Assembly: GCF_000801105.2 (NCBI RefSeq)
Contig: NC_079517.1
Span: forward strand, 17,617,579 to 17,681,578
DNA: 64,000 bases
Origin: Raphanus sativus
Taxonomy: Eukaryota; Streptophyta; Magnoliopsida; Brassicales; Brassicaceae
Direction: 5' to 3'
Every line of letters starts with the position of its first letter. The first letter of the stretch is position 1. The translations under genes and the position numbers were made by a program. Shown piece after piece: positions 58,308 through 64,000 of the stretch. The notes under the pieces were generated by a model, which was given only the letters and a program-made list of their open reading frames with translations, was not told where the DNA came from and did not search any database.

Positions 58308-59100
58308 TTATCGCAGACGACTTAGAATTAAGTCGTCTAAAGAGGTCACTTTTGCAATTGAAAATTAAAAGGGACGACTTAATTCTAAGTCGTCCGGCTT
58401 TGTTTGTTAAAAAAAAAAATTCAGACGACTTATATATGTCGTCTACGAGAAACGGGCTAGTTTTGCATTTGACCGAATCGTGTCAGATCTTTGACTATTT
58501 CTGGACGACTTATAATTCAGTCGTCTCTGGAAAGTAAAAATTTCAATATTTTATTCAAAGTAGACGACTTATATGTAAGTCGTCCTAGGTTAGTTTTGTA
58601 ATTGAAAAATAAAACTTGAAATTTAACTTTCTCCAGACGACTTAACTAAAAGTCGTCCAGCTAGACGACTTAATTTAAGGTCGTCCGGGATAAGCAAGGT
58701 TTGACCAGAAAATTGGGAAAAATTCTGGACGACTTTGCTTTTCCCGAACGACTTTAAATTAAGTCTTCTGACGAGACGACTTTATATTATGTCGTCTGGT
58801 AAAAGTTAAATTATGAAGTTTTATTTTTCAATTACAAAACTAACCTAAGACGACTTACACGTAAGTCGTCTAGTTTAATAAAATATTGAAATTTTAACTT
58901 TCCCAGAGACGACTGAATTATAAGTCGTCCAGAAATAGTCAAAGATCTGACACGATTCGGTCAAATGAAAAAATCGTCAAAGTGTTTTTTTTTCAACAAA
59001 CAAAGCTGGACGACTTAGTTTAAGTCGTCCGTTTGACCAGAAGACTCATCAGTAAGTCTTCTACATACAGATGACTTACTTGTAAGTCTTCTACGCGAAT
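58308..59100. repeat. Right subterminal AAGTCGTC region
   Basis: About ten to twenty GACGACTT/AAGTCGTC units in both orientations. The segments 58490-58620 and 58795-58930 are inverted copies of each other (CGACTTATAATTCAGTCGTC... against its complement), giving a large stem of over 100 bp centred near 58710. It forms the promoter side of the transposase gene. Confidence 0.85.
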
Positions 59101-59634
59101 AGATTTTGAAAAAAAATTCAAATTCGTACCTTAAACTAGGTGAGATGACTTCATTTGCACACATGGTCTTCTCCAACCACCCAGAACCTCAAACGAAAGC
59201 AACCGTAAGTCAAAACGAAAGAAATATGGCTCTGTCAACCATCGCCCATATTTTGAATCAAAAGCTTGAGTTTTTTGGATGAATATGGAGAGAAAGTGAA
59301 AGAAATGTTGTTTTTAGTTCATAACAATTGAAACAGAGAGAGTGTAAAGAGATTTACGTGCATTAAAGGGCATTAAATGCTCCAAACAGTTCGTACAAGG
59401 TTGTTCCCACTATTCATGGCAGTGGCAATATTGTAAATACTTGAAGAAGATGAGGTTGAGACAGTAAAGAAGCCATTTTCGAAAAACAAAAAAAAATAAA
59501 AAGTTAATGGCATTTTCGTAGATAAAATGTAGGTGTGGGGTTAAAAACTAAAAAAAAAATGAGTCAAAAGAAAATGTTAGTTTTCTGTTTGACTTCAAGT
59601 TTTGAGTCACTTTTGCAAACACCCCAAACTATTA

Positions 59635-59797
59635 TGTTAAGATATATATAATAAATTTGTATTAAATTGATAAATTTATATATTTTATATATTTTATTTT
59701 TGTAAGTATAAAATATTTATGTTCAAAATAAAAAGTTAAAAACTAATACATTGGTAGACGGGTTAACATTAGCAAACTATATAATACATTTATAAAA
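59635..59797. other. Continuation of the Helitron interrupted by the MULE
   Basis: AT-rich sequence with TACATTGGTAGACGGGTTAAC, as in internal parts of the surrounding Helitron family. It leads directly into a second Helitron 5' end at 59798. Confidence 0.5.
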
Positions 59798-60125
59798 TCT
59801 TATATATTAAAACAGAAGTCATAACCTCAATTCATCTGTGATTTTTTAAAAAATATACACTTATTAAAAATCAGTTATCACTCATTTATTATTAATAATA
59901 TGGCTTAATAATATATCACTCCATAATATAACCATCGACTCTTATAAAACTGGATTGGTTAACAAACCGATATTTGATTCCTTATTATTATTTGATTCCT
60001 TATTAAATATAATCATACTATTTTAATTCTAAACATTTGATTTTCTTTACCTTACCATTAATTCAAATATTTATGTATATAAAATAAAAATTAACATCCG
60101 CACGGTTGTGCGGGTAGAAATCTAG
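59798..60125 (+). mobile_element. Short Helitron
   Basis: 328 bp: starts TCTTATATATTAAAACAGAAG after A and ends CTAG (60122-60125) before T. Terminal hairpin CCGCAC-GGTT-GTGCGG (60098-60113). Its 5' end resembles that at 49793, so the two may share this 3' end. Confidence 0.85.
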
Positions 60126-61191
60126 TGAAAACTTATAATACAAGTATGAAACTCCTAATCCTAAAGAAAAGATGGCCAATTTAAGAAAACATACATAGAA
60201 GATCATCTTCATTGACAAGTACGACAGCACTCCAAGAGTCAATAAAAAAAACTTATATATATATAGAGCTATGTTATAGCTAGGGGGGTTATGTGACCCC
60301 ACTTCATTTATAGATTTTATTTATTTAGCTGAGTGTTTAATTAAAATCTAATAATTTGGTTATATTTTTCACCATGCCCCACTGGTTTGAGAGAGAAAAT
60401 TATTTTTGCCCCCTCTGCAAAATATCATCATGGCTCCGCCACTGTATATATATATATACATATACCAGACCAAGATCTCTACTCGTGATAGCACTCCAAG
60501 AGTCAATCTATTGGTTCAGGCCACAACACCCTGCATACAAACAAAACGACACCATGCTCACGAAGCATATCATCAAGTGTACCATAAGACAACAAGAATA
60601 TTTTGTGACAACGCAATCACGAAATAAACATGGCGAAATTTGTGACTAACCTGCAAAAGTATTTTTTTGCCACAATTAGTCACAAATTTTTTTGTATGTA
60701 TTATAAAATAGTCACGAATAGCCCACAAATTCTTGGTCACTATTTGAAACCCTAAACTATTAATTCATTTTTAATCCCTAAACTATAACAATAGAACCTA
60801 AAACTCTAATATTTTCAAACCTTAATGTTGTCGCAAACATTAATTTCATGAAACAAGGGAATTGTTTAAATCACATATGAAAGTTCAAATCATCATATCC
60901 ATCTTAGCGGATTTAATAACATCATATGTGACGGTAACGATGGCCAACAAACGTGACGTCCAGAAAAGAAAATGGACTTTGAAAAGAAATGTATTTAAAA
61001 TGATCATTTCTCTCTAGGTCTTGGACTAAAACAACAACGTAAGGAACAGATTTGTTTTGGCCATGTTTTCGCGATATAAGTAAATCCAATTGAATTTTTA
61101 AAATAAGGAGCACATGCAACTCTGGAAATGATTTTCATATTCAATATCTTTTAAAAAAAGAAATAAAATATTATCAAATTTTAATATGTTT
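60126..61191. other. Intergenic DNA with repeat remnants
   Basis: Near 60275-60445 a repeat starts GGGGGGTTATGTGACCCCAC and ends in CATGGCTCCGCCACTG; its relation to the GGGGGCACATGCACCC insert near 21005 is a guess. Near 60600-60730 TTGTGAC/GTCACAA motifs and a TTTTTTTGTATG stretch resemble a decayed CACTA subterminal region. No gene. Confidence 0.4.
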
Positions 61192-61573
61192 AAAAAATAA
61201 TAATAATAGTAATTGCAAAAAAAGTTTCTTTTATAATACCATCAGCAAAATAATAAATCCTAAACCATGAATCCTAACCTAAATCCTTGGTAAATCCTAA
61301 ACTTTGGATAAATTCTAAATCTTTAGATTTTTGTAAAAAAAAAAAATTTAACACAGTCATCAAAACACTAAACCTTAAACCCTATATACTAAACCCTAAA
61401 TTTTTTGGTAATCCTAAATTTTTGGGTAAACTCTAATCCATAAAATTTAAGATTTACCCAAGGGTTTAGAGTTTACGCAAGAGTTTAGGTTTAAGATTTA
61501 TTGTTTAGTGTTTTGCTGATGGTATTAAAAATAATTTTTTAATGTTTTTATTTGTAGTTACTATTATTTTTTC
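61192..61573. mobile_element. Foldback MITE with telomere-like interior
   Basis: Long imperfect inverted arms: AATAATAGTAATTGCAAA...ACCATCAGCAAAA (61192-61268) pairs with TTTTGCTGATGGT...GTAGTTACTATTATT (about 61488-61573). The interior is rich in CCTAAA/CCCTAAA and TTTAGG motifs, such as AAACCCTA at about 61377. No target duplication was resolved. Confidence 0.65.
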
Positions 61574-61719
61574 TTTTATTTTTATCTTTTAGTTTTAAAA
61601 ATATAATATAAATTACAAATATTTTGTTTTCTTTTTTTTAAATACTAAATATGAAATACAAAAAATCATATTTGCTAGTGAACCTACATATTCACTCTAT
61701 GGGTAAATCAAAGAATTTT

Positions 61720-61734
61720 TCTATATATACATAG
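61720..61734 (+). promoter_or_regulatory. TATA box of the dioxygenase gene
   Basis: TCTATATATACATAG lies about 85 bp upstream of the start codon. Confidence 0.6.
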
Positions 61735-61813
61735 CCGTGGCAACACGGGAAAATCAAATTGGGAAAGTCGGTCTCCATCTTTTCCTTAAAAAGTCAACAG
61801 AGAGTGAAAAGAG

Positions 61814-62493
61814 ATGGATAATAATAATCAGGAAGAGGCTTCGATCATCGAAGTTTCAACCCTTACTTGCATAGATCTCGCAAGCTCTGATCTTTATCAA
61901 TCAGCTGTTTTGCTTAAGCAGGTATTTTGGGTTTTTCCTCGAATATGTTTACATTCGGATCATTATAACTTATGTCGAAACATTGATACGTTGTGGGTGA
62001 TATTGCTCAAGGCATGTTCGGATAGTGAATTTTTCTATGTCATAAATCATGGTATAAGCGAGGAGTTGAACGACCAGGCTTTCGAGCAGAGCAAGAAGTT
62101 CTTCGCCCTTCCCCTGGAAGAGAAGATGAAGGTCTTGAGAAACGACAAGTTTAGAGGCTATGCACCAATATGTGATCAACTCTTAGATCCTAAAACCCAA
62201 GTGCGAGGTTTGTCTGATTATCTTTCACTTGATTTGTCTAAGATTATTGTTTTATAATTTCATGGGGTTTTAGGGGATTACAAAGAGGGTTTTACCATTG
62301 GAACTGAAGGCCCCAAAAATGGTGCCCATCGTGATAAACCATTATATAGCCCAAACATTTGGCCTAATCCTGGTTAGTTTTTGTCGTATATCTGTTTGTT
62401 TATCTGATGTTTTTATTCTTTGAACTCTAAAGTTTTTGGTAGATGTTTTGCCCGGATGGCGGGAGACCATGGGAAATATTATCAAGAAGCATT
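61814..62493 (+). pseudogene. 2-oxoglutarate/Fe(II)-dependent dioxygenase, 5' exons only, frameshifted
   Basis: Exons 61814-61921, 62012-62207, 62274-62372 and 62453-62493 encode the N-terminal (DIOX_N) part: STLTCIDLASSDLYQSAVLLKQ, ACSDSEFFYVINHGISEELNDQAFEQSKKFFALPLEEKMKVLRNDKFRGYAP, GDYKEGFTIGTEGPKNGAHRDKPLYSPNIWPNPD, VLPGWRETM. This matches the Arabidopsis At1g35190-type 2OG oxygenases. In exon 4 a base is missing after the ETMG codons: the expected KYYQEAL is seen one base out of frame. The catalytic C-terminal half with the HxD...H iron site is not found up to 64000. It is either truncated or has a very long intron. The usual CGFFYV motif is changed to SEFFYV. Confidence 0.75.
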
Positions 62494-63257
62494 GTAAGTT
62501 TGATCATGTTTATTTCTTTTCTTTAGATTTGTAAATAATAGGTGAATTTTGTTCATTTCCGATTATAAATAATACTCCTTTATATTAAACGAGAGATTAA
62601 CATTAAAGGTCACTTTTTGAGTTTGTCTTACACCATAAGTCATTTTCAGCTCTTAGAACACTTTCTCTAACTTATCTCATTCTATATCAACTAAACCATA
62701 ACTAGATAATAATTTTGTAGGATCCACTTTTCATCTCTCTTGCTTTTTTAACTTTTCACTTCTTTTTTTTTTTTGAACACAGCTCTCTCTCTTCTTTTTA
62801 ATCTTGTTTTTTTTGGGCAATTGATTTCATAAAAAAAACACAATCAACAAGACCAAACTTCATGTTCCATATGCTTTGTAACTCATCCGCCTCGCTCTGG
62901 GAAAATATTTTGTGGTGGTTGTGATGCTCGTAATCCGCCGCACTGGCCAGCCACGATCAGCTCAAACAACAATGGCCAAATCTCACCTTTTCACATTTGG
63001 TCCTTTAATTATTCATTTATTCTCAATTTGATCCAAACTATCAAATTTGCGGATACACCCATATTAATTGTCTAGAAACTTTTAATTGTTCAATCCGACC
63101 CCTTACAATATGCACATATGAATTTAAAGAGCAAAATTAAATGATAAAATCATCAAAATCATTAAGATATGAACAACATACAAATTCATGGGTAACCCTA
63201 TTGTGGTGTGTACAATTAGGTTGTGTACATTATGAACCGGTGTACACGTGTACATTT
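62494..63257. other. Unassigned downstream or intron sequence
   Basis: No exon matching the rest of the dioxygenase was found. Contains scattered T-runs and moderately AT-rich DNA. Confidence 0.5.
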
Positions 63258-63270
63258 AAATATGAATGTA

Positions 63271-63458
63271 AACCGGGGCTTCTAGCTCAGTTGGTAAAGG
63301 GTTCACAGCTGTGAGTTCCGCCACCTGGGTTCGAATCCCGGCCACTGGGGAATTAACATTTCGGCATCGCCAGGGACAGAGAACCGACATGTGGCAACAC
63401 ATGACTAGTCTGGACCACTTCTGTGGGGCCAGGATACCTCTGTATAATTCAAAAAAAA
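63271..63458 (+). mobile_element. tRNA-derived SINE
   Basis: About 188 bp with RNA polymerase III box A (TAGCTCAGTTGG, 63283-63294) and box B (GGTTCGAATCC, 63328-63338), a non-tRNA body and an A-tail. The target duplication AAATATGAATGTA occurs before (63258-63270) and after (63459-63471). It resembles Brassicaceae SINEs. It inserted in the region downstream of the dioxygenase exons. Confidence 0.92.
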
Positions 63459-63471
63459 AAATATGAATGTA

Positions 63472-64000
63472 TTCATAAATCTCGTAGTCCAGATGTACAT
63501 TGGGTCGCACGTACGCCGGTTCATGTTATCATGTTATCCATGGTTTCTTGTACACATCTATTTCTTTTTAATTAGCTGCAACATCAGTAGAAGCATTTTT
63601 CTTGGTTTCTTGTCCACATGTACATGTAGTGTTTGTTGATGTAGGAGGCATGAGCTTTGCAACTTGTACACACCTGATAAATCTCAACACGTGTACACAC
63701 TTGATAAATCACTGTTCACATGTACATCAGTTCACTTGTACACACGTGATAAATCTCAACACACACTTGCACCTTTGACAATTTACACAAATAAAAAAAT
63801 ATTGTTATCTTTGAAAGCTTAAGGTCATACAAAAGGAAAAAGCTTTGTTAGTTCATGATATCTCATGATATCTCATGATTTTAATAAGTTTTAGATTTAT
63901 ATTTTAGCTAATTATGATCATTTTAGATTGCATTTAAGTCATTAGATTGCATTTGCATGCATAATTGCATATCACATGGTTTAAAGTTTACAATTGGAAG
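63472..64000. other. Unassigned sequence with TGTACAC-type short repeats
   Basis: TTGTACACAC / CACGTGTACAC motifs recur (about 63488-63770), some with palindromic TGTACA cores; similar ones occur before the SINE (63208-63255). No gene. Confidence 0.45.

Larger units (their letters stand above)
50170..59625. mobile_element. Complete 9.46-kb MULE carrying transposase and an Ulp1-like gene
   Basis: Flanked by perfect 9-bp duplications AAACTATTA (50161-50169 and 59626-59634), the Mutator-superfamily hallmark. The terminal inverted repeats are about 40 bp: 50170-50209 starts GGGAGAATTGCCAAGTG, and the complement of 59587-59625 starts GGGGTGTTTGCAAAAGTG; both share GTGACTCAAAACTTG. It contains two convergent genes: a DUF1985/Ulp1-type gene (+) and a MULE transposase (-). 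The AAGTCGTC motif is scattered throughout. It resembles the ULP-carrying MULEs of Arabidopsis (KAONASHI-type), though I cannot place it exactly. Both genes look mostly intact, so recent mobility is plausible. Confidence 0.95.

Noticed and set aside
63277..63350. tRNA gene
   Set aside because: Box A and B are present, but the acceptor arms do not pair, and the sequence continues into a non-tRNA body with A-tail and a target duplication. It is a SINE.

Overview
The window reads as a transposon-rich stretch of a Brassicaceae nuclear genome, most likely a Brassica species. This rests on intron-containing plant genes with Arabidopsis-like protein sequences, high A+T content, and densely nested plant transposons (Helitrons, MULEs, CACTA, hAT-like MITEs, LINEs, a small LTR element, a tRNA-derived SINE). 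The genus is inferred from sequence feel, not from a search.

Host genes are sparse. In order they are: a complete 40S ribosomal protein S26 gene (9422-10661, +); a chloroplast-type conserved protein gene (21481-22389, +) with a probable C-terminal frameshift; a DUF688-type gene (29797-30228, +) probably cut short by a 1-base deletion; a four-exon sororin-like cohesion gene (32256-30711, -) with an E2F-like site in its leader; a lysine-rich ORF of unknown role (33298-33897, +) followed by a decayed RPA1-like OB-fold gene (34599-35860, +); and the 5' part of a 2-oxoglutarate/Fe(II) dioxygenase gene (61814-62493, +) with a frameshift. From memory, the RPS26 and sororin neighbours lie close together on Arabidopsis chromosome 3 (At3g56xxx), so this may be a transposon-inflated version of that block. 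This was not checked.

Mobile elements by region. 1-3178: pieces of a MULE around a 100-N assembly gap. 3179-9196: a CACTA end and three Helitron (or Helitron-end) units, the last ending about 45 bp before the RPS26 promoter motifs. 11280-20260: two LINE relics, one split by a MITE with a 9-bp duplication and the other by a 2.2-kb CACTA element; between them lies a 3.4-kb Helitron carrying a piece of a TOE3/AP2-like gene. 23350-28803: AT-rich repeats, MITEs and a Helitron. 36851-40507: Helitrons with internal duplications. 40625-46710: an almost intact LINE with both ORFs and a perfect 15-bp target duplication. 47643-48906: a small non-autonomous LTR element. 50170-59625: an apparently complete 9.46-kb MULE with a perfect 9-bp target duplication, a transposase gene and a convergent DUF1985/Ulp1-protease gene. 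63271-63458: a SINE.

The strongest candidate for something unusual is the 9.46-kb MULE. A short motif (AAGTCGTC and its complement) is spread through its subterminal regions, introns and the intergenic space between its two genes, often as perfect hairpins. The same motif is in the partial MULE at 1-3178, and I did not see such arrays elsewhere in the window.
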